Shown here in pieces: positions 36,101 to 48,100 of a DNA stretch of 64,000 nt. Both the position numbers and the translations under genes were made by a program. Numbering within the stretch: position 1 is the stretch's first letter; every line of letters starts with the position of its first letter. The notes under the pieces are model-generated. The model had not been told where the DNA came from. It searched no databases and saw nothing but the letters and a program-made list of their open reading frames with translations. The stretch comes from Odobenus rosmarus divergens (lineage: Eukaryota; Chordata; Mammalia; Carnivora; Odobenidae): the NCBI RefSeq assembly GCF_000321225.1, contig NW_004451665.1:143922-207921 (forward strand), given 5' to 3'.

Positions 36101-39100
36101 AAGTTAGTTTGTAACTGTTACCTGGTCCCTGGGGTAAGAAGCAACCTTTTCATGCGGGAAACATGGCATTTAAATATTCAAAAAAAACTGTTTAGAGCCT
36201 AAGCTCTTTAAACAATTTTTTCTCCCCAGAGCTTCCTTATGCAGAAATCTGGAAGATTTGTTAGAAGGAAATGAGAAATAGTTCTTATAAGATGGAAAAA
36301 AAAAATAGCACAGTTTGGGGAGTTAAATAATTTCTGTATTTTGAAAAGTAGGAGGAGAAAAAAATTGGGGTGAAGGCAACAGATGTTGGAATGACTGAAT
36401 GCTCATAAAGCTAATTCTTGGGGCGCCTGGGTGGCTCAGTCGTTAAGCGTCTGCATTCGGCTCAGGTCATGATCCCAGGGTCCTGGGACTGAGCCCCGCA
36501 TCGGGCTCCCTGCTCCGCGGGAAGCCTGTTTCTCCCTCTCCCACTCCCCCTGCTTGTGTTCCCTCTCTCGCTGTGTCTCTATCAAATAAATAAAATCTTA
36601 AAAAAAAATAATAAAATAAAGCTACTTCTTATTTGACGGAGGTAGAAAAAGCAAAGTCACCCAGCTACGGCCAACGCAGGGCAGGAGCCCCTCTGGGGGA
36701 GCAAGCTCTTCATTTCTGTGTCCACGGCATCCGAGTCCGATATGTGGATTTCAGTTCGCCTTTGAAGACGGCAGACTGAAATTCCACGGATTCAACTGAA
36801 CACTAGCCATCAGCGCAGGTCCCAGGGGATGCAAAATTTACTTTAATTGTTGATGTTTGTCTTACAAATCTAACGTAAGAAAATTTTACCTCTGCTTATG
36901 AATAAAAACAATCGCGGCTTCCATTCAGCGCTGAACAGTGGCTGGTAGTTTACTCACATCATCTCAGTCAATCCTCGCGAAAACTCCTGGAGGCACGTAC
37001 ATCTCTCATCTCACAGATAAGAAAAGGAGGCCCAGGGAAGTTAAGAGAATTTGCCCTTAGCCTCACAGTGAGGAAAGGACAAAGCAGGAATGGACCCAAG
37101 GTCTTTCCGACTCCTCTCTTCCCTGTGCTGCCTCTAAGCCCTGTGACAGGGTTGGGGGCTTTGTCCTACTCCTCACCCCAGCCTCATCTACCCAATCCTG
37201 GGAAAAACCGTGGCTCTTCTAGTATAATTTTTATTGTGGAAGAGGCAGGGGAGGGTGTTGTTTTGAAACTCAAGTCGTGCACTACGGTGCTGGCCAGACT
37301 GACTTCCAGCCCTTGAAGCCTTTGCTCTCTTTTTCTGCATCATCCCCTCCCTGGTGAGGCTGAAGCAAGTTCTTTCTTTTTCTTTTAAAGATTTTATTTA
37401 TTTATTTGACAGAGAGTGAGTAAGTGAGAGAGCACAAGCAGGGGGAGTGGCGGGCAGAGGGAGAAGCAGACTCCCTGGTGAGCAGGGAGCCCGATGCGGG
37501 GTTCGATCCCAGGACCCCAAGATCATGAGCTGAGCTGAAGGCAGACATTTAGCCGACTGAGCCACCCCGGTGCCCCCCCTTTTTTTTTTTTTTAAAAATC
37601 AAACTTATTTATTAGAGAGAGAGAGCAAGCGTTAGCACAAGCAGGGGGAGAGGCAGAGGGAGAAGCAGACTCCCTGCCGAGCAGGGACCCCGACGCGGGA
37701 CTCGATCCCAGGACCCTGGGATCATGACCTGAGCCAAAGGCAGACGCTTAATCAACTGAGCCACCCAGGCGCCCCCCTAAGCAAGTTTTCTGAGTTATCC
37801 ACTTCTAGTTTTTTGCTGGTTTCTATTTACAATGGGTAAAACTGAGTCACTATTGCTACACCATCTACTTGCTATTTCTCTTGCTCCCTTCTCCTGGCAG
37901 GCTAAGTCCACACTGGGGTAGATGGATATGAAGTTAAAAATACCAATGAATGGGAAAACTGGGTACAAGGATCGCCCTTCTGCATTTCTGCACACTAGAG
38001 TTAGCCAATGGAGTGTATGTTTTTAAGTACAACTAAGACACAGTAAATGAAACGTTTTTCAAGCTGTTTGTGAACACAGACATTGTCTGCGTCTGAAATC
38101 CTGTCTTTATGGTTTTCTCCAAGGGTTCTTTAAAACTGCGCCTTAGGGGGCTCAGCTGAGCTGGGATCTTGTGATTGCTGCTCATGGTGAAGCCACATGC
38201 TGACGGTGCCCCTTGGAGCCTTGGCAGTGACACCCAGAACTTCCGGTGCCAGCAACTTCCAGGAAGCTCTAAGGCTCAGCGGGATTTACTCAGGATGAAC
38301 AATCCACTTCTGGAACCCAAAGGCCCCTGCTGGGCTCCGATGTTTACACATCAGCGACTGCCCTCTAGGCTTTGGCAATCTATCCTTGGAGGCTCGATTT
38401 GGGGGTGGCTACTCTCCTAAAACTGCCAGGAAGCACATAATTGCTCTTTCAACCACAGTGACTTTAAATGAACTTCTAAAAAAGACTATTCCTGGATTTG
38501 GGGGGTTTCTTTCTTGAGAATTTATAACAATCTTAGAAACATGGGAACAAGTGCTGGTTGAGAATGATTATTTTATAAAAAATATGTAACTGACTAAAAT
38601 GAGACACACAAAAAGCAGTATTTACATAATCATGTGCCTTTATCAATTAAATTTTAATTTTATGCATTTCTTAGTCATTTAAACTTAAAATTATTTTTCT
38701 AACATCAGGGGCTCATTTTTGACACAATCTTTTTCTACTGCTCAAATTAATTCCTTCTGCTTCATTCCACACACTTCGGAAGAGAAAGGATAAAGGAGTC
38801 AAGATAGACACACATGCTCACCCCACAAAAATATTCAAAGAAAAAGATGTATGCAGAAGTGGGGACAAAGTCTGGGTGGGATCAGAGAGGAAGAATCAGC
38901 AAAAGGAGAAACGGGGCAAGGTGGTCAGGAATAGTCCAAGGAGCCGGGGGAGACATTCCCAAAGCTGCCTATGTTCTGGTTAAAGGCAAATTTTAAGGGA
39001 TTAGGAAGGAGAAAAAAAAAAAAAGATCCACAAAGGGTATAGAGTAGCTATAGAAAAAAAATACAGGAAAAAAAGAAGGATCTGAAGGAGAAGAGAACTA

Positions 39101-42100
39101 GACAGAGAAGAAAAGAAGTAAGGGCAGGACCAGTGGGCAGGAAGGAGACTCACCGTCCTCACCTCCAGCAGCGTTCCTGGCCCGTGGAGGTGGAGGGTGT
39201 AACCGCACGCTCTCGCAACTATCCTGCAGGCTGGTCTAAGAGTGCACTTGCCAGGCGGAGCCCTCCTGCCCGGCTGTCCTCAGGAGAGCAAAGGGGACCG
39301 CTGTGGGCAGCCGGGCCCCGCCTCCCCTGGGCAGTGCAAGCTGCAGCAGGGACAGGAGGCACACAGAGCCTGGCCAGGCATCTTCACGATAGAACTACTT
39401 GCTTGAACTCAGGCAAAATGAGGCTATTCTTAGAAATCCTGTAAGGCCAGTAGAGGATTACTTTAACTCAAATACAGACGTGCCTGGGAGAAATCAGCCT
39501 CCCAAATCTTTGTCCTGGCGCATCCTCATCTAGGAATGAGGACAAAGGTCCATGAGACAGACCACTATGGCATGATCCGTCACCACGCCCTGGGGATGCC
39601 TTGAGACACTTCACCAGAAGGTGGCAGTGGTCACCATTGGCCTGACACTGGTGGAAGGAGCATCCAAAAGCAAGAGGAAAGGCTGGTCTCTGGGACTTCC
39701 CCCTTGGCTGATAGGACAGCCCTCGACCCTGACATGGCCAAAAGTATTCTCACAGGCCATAGGCCATGGAATAACACACCAGATACCTGGTTTTGTGCTG
39801 ATTTGGAGGCGTCATTTGAAAAGCACGGTCATTCTGTGGACACAAAGCATGTCGAGAGCCAACATCATTTGGCCATGTTCAGAGCGGGAAGGCTAGCTCT
39901 TTTGAATCTGAAGTTCCCTCCACCCCATTCTATATTCCCATTCCCCTGGATTGCACTGGCAAGTATCTTCTCCTTCTTGGAGGGTGGGAAGGGTGGTCTC
40001 CTCCATTCCAGTGGTTCTCAGTCCTGGCCATGTGTCAAATCACTTGGGGATGTTTCCTAACTGCATACCCCCACATGCCATCCCGGGAAACGTTGGCGCC
40101 TGGAGTTAGGGGTCAGAGAGGGTCAGCCAAGAACACAGGGTGCAGGAGAGGTAAAGGAATCAGCAGAGCAGTAGAATAGAGTAAGAAAGAGCCCATGCTT
40201 GGGGGCCCTGTATATCTGTGTTTAAAACCTGGTTCTGCTACTTACTGTGTGATCTTGCACAAATTACTTAGCCTTCCTGAGCCTACACCCTTTATTGACG
40301 AAATGAGGACTTACCTTGTGGGGTCCCTGCGAGGATGAGACAAGGTAAGAGTTGTGATGCACTCAGCATGTGAGGCCTTGTATTCAGTAAGGGCTCAATA
40401 AATGGTGGTCGCAGCAGGCGCTGTGGTGGTTATGCTATTGTTGTTATTAATATTATTATTATTATTAATGGAATCATGCCTGTGAGCTGCTGAGGTCTGA
40501 GCCACCACACTGCTATTTCCTAAAGCAGGAGGCAGGGGATGTGGCCGCAGCAGCGGGTCTGAAGACCCACCCTAGCAGCCCCTCCACGTCTGGGTGCAGC
40601 GGTGGGTGGGGCTGGCTCCGGTCGCTGTCAACGGTCTCTCTCCCCACCCCCCCAATCTTTCTGACCAGACATCTCAGATGCTACAGAAGGACATCTCTCT
40701 GCCTTTAAGAGTGAGAATAGAATGAAATTCATAGACAAGCAGCTTTGGGTCACAGAGGAAGGAATGATGGGGAGAAAGGGTGGGTCAAGTGAAGGTTAGA
40801 AAAAAAAGAAAGTCATACTCATTTGCTCAGCCTTACTTGAAAGTTATTCCCAAAGGATTTCTGGTAAGTTAATTTTGATAAGCTTTCTACTGACCGAGGT
40901 ACACAGTGAAATTTCAAGAAGTCAGTCTCCTGAATTCATTCTGCTCTTCCTCAGTTCCCTCACCCCAATCTCTCCCAACTACCTCATGAAACAAAGAGCA
41001 ATCCGCTTGTCCCAGAGTGGTCTCAGAGATCACAAAAGAATTAGAAGGGACTGCGCCCTCTTGGGAGTTTACAGGTTTCTTTTCAAGTACATTTTAAACT
41101 TCACGGGTTAAGACATGATAATTCTGTTTATCTTCTGAAAGTCTGGACAAGTTTGCTTTTTCATTATAGTTGGGGGGGAAAAACAGGTTGCTAAGCCAAC
41201 ATAAACAAACTTTCCCGTAGTTTTTTACTAGTCAGGAGAATCAGCTTTCAGACACTTAGAAATATTTTTTTTTATACTGTATATGCAACTAGAATTTGGA
41301 CGGAGGAAGCGGCCCTTAGGCTAGGTTTTGATAGGTTTATTGCAAATAATTCTAGTTTCAAATTCTGAGTTCAAGCAAAACAAAAAAACCTGCAGCAACA
41401 ACAGTCTCCTCGCAGAGGACAGACTCTGGAATGACAGCTCATATTTCTCAGTAAAGCGGGCTATTTTTTAATGCTCATTAAAATCTATGGCTAGGTGTTA
41501 ATTTGTCCTTAACACCTTTCTTTGAAAGGCATAAATATTTCCCAGGTTAAGAAGGGCGTGCAGAGCGCAGAAGCACGGGGCTGAGGGGGACCTACCAAAG
41601 CTCACAGACATCACAACCACAAGCCAGAGGATCTCTGATTACTTAAAAAAAAAAAAAAAAAAAAAAAAGATTCCTTAAAGTGATCTAGATCAAACGTTTC
41701 CCTCATTTGTAAAAAGCCTTCATGTGATTGAATACATTTGTGGTCTATGTCTGGCTCTGTCATCTCCAGCAGGAGCAGGGGTGAGATGAAATCCACCCTA
41801 TTTTTAAAAGATCTCTGGGGAAGAAGACTTCTTAGACACTTGTGTTAAAGCCTAATCACCTTGGTTATTATTAATCTTTTATGTTCAAACTAATTTTTCC
41901 CCCTTTTTATCCTTTACGACAATTTCATCCTTTTTGGTCTTGGAAAATAAAAAATATTAAGGTCTGCTTCCTACATTCTAGGTGACAGGTTACCATATCA
42001 TCCCTTACTGTTTATGCCTCAAGGCCCAATCACCCCAGTTCCCTCTTGAGCCTGACTTGATGTGTACCAAAAGGCAGACGTCATTGTTAGCCAGGGTTGC

Positions 42101-45100
42101 TAGGCGTGGCAGCTGATGACGTGGCAGCTGTGTGTGTGAGGCCACGAAACCCCGTCTTCAGACCAACAACCAGGCTGCCCGTGGAAGCTGCCGGCACTGC
42201 CCGCGGCAGGCCTATGGCATTCTTCCAGTCTGACGGAGTCTCTGTATTTCTCCACAGGACTTCTCCAGGTGGCCTTCCTCTGCCTATGGGACACTATGCC
42301 TTCATGCTTGCCATGCACTTGTCATCTTCCCCAAAAGGGAGCCTGGTGCTGGGTTCTCAAGTCCAGATGAAGCACCAATCGAAAATCGCATTTAGTCAAA
42401 ATCACCCTAAAAAAATAAAACGTTTCCCTCACTCAGCTCAACTGTTTCTTAAGCTATGCTTTTGGCTAGAATCAGCACCCCAGGATAGACTAGGTTACTG
42501 CACACCAGACAGATTCTTGTTGGAAGTGAGGTGGTCACTGATAACAATGAAATCATTAGCATCGAGTTGGAAGCTGGGTTTGTTCAGGAGATTTCTTTTC
42601 TTCCAAACCCAGATATGAAATGGTTGGAAACCACTGACAAGCACATCAAAGGGAGAACCAAAATGGAATCTGGTATTTTAACTAAAGCTGTATCTAATAC
42701 ATCCCAGGACGTCCTTTCATATATGAGAGGCAATCAGTAAGAGTTTGATGAATGAGTGAATGCACGATTTTACCAGTGATGAGAAAGCTTGTGGAGGACA
42801 GTCTGCTGAGCTAATGAGAGCAGAGAAATACCGAGGAGGTGGGACAGGGCTGCATCTCTAAAACAGAACTATGGTAACATGGTCCAAAGCCTCACTCATC
42901 AACATTCTCCAGATATATACTGAGGAGCTCCTTTGTACCAGCAAGCTTTCCTCTGGCCTTCTGGACACATGCTCTTGCAACTGCCACCACTTTGAACACA
43001 GAGCAAGGAAGGGGCCTTGTCTAACTCTCTGCTGGATGTGCACTTTTGAGAACAGAGGATATATCTTATTCACGGTACTATTTTCAGTTCCAAGGACAAT
43101 GCATGGTACTAATGCTCAGTACTAATCGAATAAGTTCAGAGAGCTCAACATCTCATCCTAGAAGAGCATTTAATGAAATTTCCTCTTGTATACCCCCTTC
43201 CACGTCCCTCTTTCTGGGTCACTCATCCAAAGATCAGATAATCCCTGGGACTAGGGTAGTTCTCAGGATAGTGCCTTTAACTTACCTTTTAGAACCTTCT
43301 TCGACACCTAGATTTTTTGCTCTTAGATACAAGTGTGACCATCCTTCCCAGCAGGTCCAAATTCCTAGCCAGCAATTTCATGAAACATTTTCCAGCTTGG
43401 CCAAAACGCTTATTTTCAAGAGACATCATCTCCCACCATGAACGGACCTCATACCTGGATACCTCTTTGGGAATTCCCTACCAAGGAGATATACCCTGAA
43501 GATCCATGAAGGGCCCAGTGACGGGTTATAGCACATATAGAAACTAGGTAATTCGTCTGTTCTTGACAGCAGGTGTGTCTACCTGCTGCCCATCAGCCAT
43601 CACGACTGCCTCCCCGCATCACTGCCCAGCCACCAGCACCATGAGACCACCCCAAATACTGGCAGCTGTTCCCAGAGCCCCAAATGTTCAAAGCATTATA
43701 ACTAAGCTATACTGGTTACCCCATTAATCGTGTAAACTCCAAGGGACCAGTACTAAAATCCATCCGTATAGACTCCAGTCATACAGTCAGCGAGGAGCGA
43801 GACTCCACCATAAAACACAAGGATGGGGGAAGCAAATGCCTGGGAGACAGCCCATTAGCCACCAGAAAAAACCCCAAGGTGAAGAAGAAAGTAACATCAT
43901 CAGTACAAAGAGAGGCATGTGATTTTCCTTTAATTACCTTCAGATTTAGGGCTAGGAGTAGATGCTGGAAACTGGTAGGTAGGAGTGTAAGGATTGTCCT
44001 CTGTAGCAGAGAAAAGCAGTGGATTTTGAAACTACCCACCATGAAGTGAAGGAACTGACAAATCCCGCAACTGATTCTTCTGAACGATTACCTACTTTAG
44101 TGTTATTAACGCACACGGCATCACACTTAACACGAGATTAATGAATTAGAAAGGCCTTAGTTATTTTAATACAGCACATCATGCAAATGAGTGAAATAAA
44201 ATTTTCACCAACCAAAAAGGACTACAAAAACAAAATCTAAAAGCCAAATCTTATTCCTAGAATGGAACTGTAAGAATTAATTTAAGGCTAGGACAACAGA
44301 TAGACTGTCTAAGTTTATGGTACCTTCAGAATTTTGCTGGACTTCAGGAAGTTCAGGGAATTGGTACGTAGGGAAATAAGGGTTTTCTTCAGGAGTGTCT
44401 AGGCAGAGGAAGAAGTTTGGGAGAGAGAATAGAGGAAGATACAAATGGAGAGAATGAACGAATAGGGATCCACACACAGTTCAGGCTCCTTGAATTCTGG
44501 AACATACTAAGCTTCACTAGTGATATGAAAGAAATTCAGATTGCTTTTAAAAATCCAGTCCTTTTGCCTGAATTACTGAGACACATCTAAAAAGACAATA
44601 TCATTTTTCCTCTTGGACAAAGAATTACATATACACAGGCTCTAGTAAGTGAGAAGGATTTAGCACAAAGCTTCAAGTTTCCAAATAAACCAGTGGATTC
44701 TTAATTTTTTACACATCTCTGTCTACCATTAGGGCAGCTGGTTTTGTTTGGAACCTGTAATTTGGACTGAGTTAATCCCTCTAACAGGAGAGAAGTGATG
44801 TTGCCCGTGGGACAGAATAACAGACTGTTCACATATGCACCCGTGGCTTGGCATTTGGGCTGCCAAAGCCAGGTCTCAAGGTGAGAGAGACACAGAGTGC
44901 TGGGGGAGATGGACATCAGCTTGAGGAAGTGACCAACAGAACTGACATCACCCAATCAGAGACCCAGCCTTTGGCATCATCACCATGACTGAGCTCATCC
45001 ACCCAACCACAGTGGATTTACTCTTGGTTTAGAAACACTAAACACTGAACATCTCAGTATTCTGAAAGAGTTTGAAGAGAGGCACAGCCAGGTTCATTGT

Positions 45101-48100
45101 GAACCTTGTAAGAGCTCATTAACAGTGATGTTAGTTGGCATCTGCAGCTAATCAGAAAGACCGGTTATTTGCGGCTTAGGCCAACACCGACCAGAATGCT
45201 TTTTCTTTGCCCTCATGTGTCATCTGTGCTAGGCGGCCAGACTGGATTTGGCTCCAGGGAACAACAGGATGCTCTACCCATGGGAGGAGTGGTACCCTTC
45301 CCATGGTGCAGCTGCATCCTCATCAGCTGACTGGCAGCACAGGCAGATGGGAGCTGGTGGGGTCATGAGCTACCTGAGCACTGGCCTGGGGTTCTCCCAC
45401 CATGCTGGATCACCTGCTGATAGCCCAGTGGCCTCTGATTCAGAAGCACTTCTCTTCAAGCTTGAGCGGGCTTTTGGTGTGTCAGCTCTTGACTGACTCT
45501 CAGGGCTAACCTGCCAAGTGCTGGCTCCCAGTTGTGGCAGATTATTTTTCATTTTAACACCACCTTACAGGTGCACCATGCACTCTACTTCCTAAGGCAG
45601 AATTTGCTCTCTTTTGGACCCTGCAACATCCCTTGGAGGAAGGGAAGTGGGTTGAATGCAGAGAGGTATGTGACTGGCCCAAAGTCACATGAGTGCTTAG
45701 GGGACTAAATCCAGGTGAGACCAGTTTTCTCCACTCCCAGTTCAGGGCTTTCTCAACTTGCTCTGCCTACAAGGCAGTCATGGGCTGACACGGGGGGCTG
45801 CACCTAAAGCTGGAAGCAGGTGGGAGTCAGAGCTGCTCACATCCCAGGCAGGCAGATGCTGGAGCATAGGTGGAGTGCTGGGCTCAACCTGCTGCATCCC
45901 ATAACATCTGAGAGGGAGGATTTGAGAGCTGACCTCAAATCCCACATGTGAGGCAGAGCACAAGCGTTCCCTCCCTGCTCTGCTCTGCAGGCGTATGGCT
46001 GGGCTCAGGCAGGCTGGTGCCCAATGACGTGAGCATAGGGCCCAGTCTTCTGACATCCTAGCAAAGCAAGTTTAAGTCCTCACCACAATAGTCAGCATAT
46101 GAACACAGCATAACTTCTGCAAATGAAAATCAGTACCTCTGTTTAGTTTGTGGATCTGTTTAAACATGGTCTTGTACCAGTCTTTTGATCTCTCGGTGTT
46201 CTAGAGAAAAACAGTAAAATAAAATGGAAAGGTCAGCACATTTCAGAACTTCTATGATCATGAAATCATAATGGAAAGTGACAACATCTGAGGTCAAAAC
46301 TCACGTAACTCTATACATCTTGGTGATCCCACATTTATTGTTTTTTAAAGATTTTATTTATTTATTTGACAGAGAAAGAGAGTGGCAGGCAGAGGGAGAA
46401 GGAGAAGTGGCTCCCCACTGAGCAGGGAGCCCGATTTCGGGCTCAATCCCAGGACGCTGGAATCATGGGCTAAGCCGAAGGCAGCCGCTTAACCGACTAA
46501 GCCCCCCAGGTGCCCTGGTGATACATTTAAATCTTCATTAAAAATGCAAAACTTTTGAGAAAGAACAGCCAAACCAAGGGGCGCCTGGGGTGCTCAGTCG
46601 GTTAAGTGTCTGGCTCTTGATTTCGGCTCAGGTCATGATCTCAGGGTCGTGAGACTGAGCCCCGTGTCGGGCTCCACAATCAGCTTCTCTTCTTCTCCCT
46701 CTCCATCTGCCCCTCCCACTGCTCAAATACACACTCTCTAAAATAAAATAAAATCTTAAAAATAAAATAGCTAGACCAAGAGATTCAGACCTGAATCTGC
46801 AGAGTAATATTTGGCCAAAAAGGATTTTGAAAAAAGTAAACAAAGATCCACTTGAAATGTGTCCATTCATACAATTTTTAAAAATTTCATTTTTTAGAGA
46901 GACAACTAAGCAGAAGTAAAGCCTCCTAGAAACATAAGAGGCAAAGAATATTTGCATGCCCCCACCCATTTCAGGTTATTCTGTAGAAGTGTAGTCACCT
47001 TGGAGAGGGCCAGAGAGTTCTCATCCTAACCACAAAGCTGGGCTGTTTTTAAGAGCAAAATAAAACAAGGAAGGGTACAGATGGGTGGTTAGATCAGGCA
47101 TATTTACTCCCATTTTACAGATGAGGAAAAAAGTCAAAACGATGCCCAAGGTCACAGATCTGGTGAGAAGGTGAGTGGGAAGGCTGCCTCACATGATGGT
47201 TAGGGGTGTGGGTTTTGGAGTCAGAGAGACTGTTCCATTACCCACAGGTTGTGCAATCCTGGGCAAGGACTGTAATCACTCTGAGTCAGTTTCTTCATCT
47301 ATAAAATGGGAATTCTATCTGTGTTCGCCTTGTAGAGTAAATGATGGCTGACAGAGCAAATGACGAGATCATGTAGTCCCCAAGTGGTGGTGGCAATGAC
47401 TGTCCATCACAGCTCCCTTTATACTTACTACTGTTCTTATATACTTAGTATTACTTAGGACCAGACAACAGTTCTTCCAAGGCTCAGCCCATTGCTGTTT
47501 CTACTCCTCCTCCAAAGGGACACACAAAAAACGTCCATTCGTTACATGGAGACAGTAGAGAAACATACTGCAGCTAGTATTCGGAGGGGTTCATGGAAAA
47601 CAAGGGGATTCACCCTAATCTGGTTTCAAAAGCAGGCTTCCCTTGAATTCCGCGGGGCCTGCAGGAGGCTGGCACGCCTGTGTGGAGGGGGAGAACTGGG
47701 GAAGCCTGAATTCATTCTGTGGTTCCTTTAGAGCTTCTTGCTCACCCTGGTTGACGGGAGTATCTCCCACCCAGAGGAACTTCTTCCTGAACCCATCAAC
47801 AGGGACCCTGAGCCCCACACTCCCCAGGCTCTGTAAGCCTAGACCTACAATTTCTGCGTGTGCTCCACGGGACAAAAAGGGAGACTGGGAAACACTGCCC
47901 ACAACATTCTCTCTCCCCTTAAACATGCACCGGCCCGAAGCTTCTCAGAGGTTCTGCTGCAGAGAACCCGCTCTGCCTATGTTCCACCCTGCTTTTCCCC
48001 CATAGTCCCCTAAACTCCAAACCCCTTTCCTCATGAGACTTATTAACACCTAACATGCTTTGGGGGAAAGCTGCTGCACTCTGAGTGTCTCTGTGGCCCT

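Larger units (their letters stand above)
34153..43937 (-). other. SORBS1: SORBS1 intron, 9.8 kb, the largest cluster of SINEs
   Basis: Contains four carnivore SINEs (35438-35600, 36420-36615, 37370-37577 and 37578-37777), MIR copies (36935-37135 and 40190-40430), a MER5 copy (40009-40125), L2 3' ends (42690-42765 and 43005-43140), a purine-rich tract (38990-39120), a GC box followed by a consensus donor (39148-39330), a CTCF-like site (39614), a short (ATT)n stretch near 40445-40470, a poly-A run at 41644-41668 and a CRE-like cluster (42076-42130). No further coding exon seen. Confidence 0.7.

Noticed and set aside
42097..42618. 173-codon open frame on the plus strand
   Set aside because: No recognisable domain and no exon signals; probably chance in a GC-richer patch.
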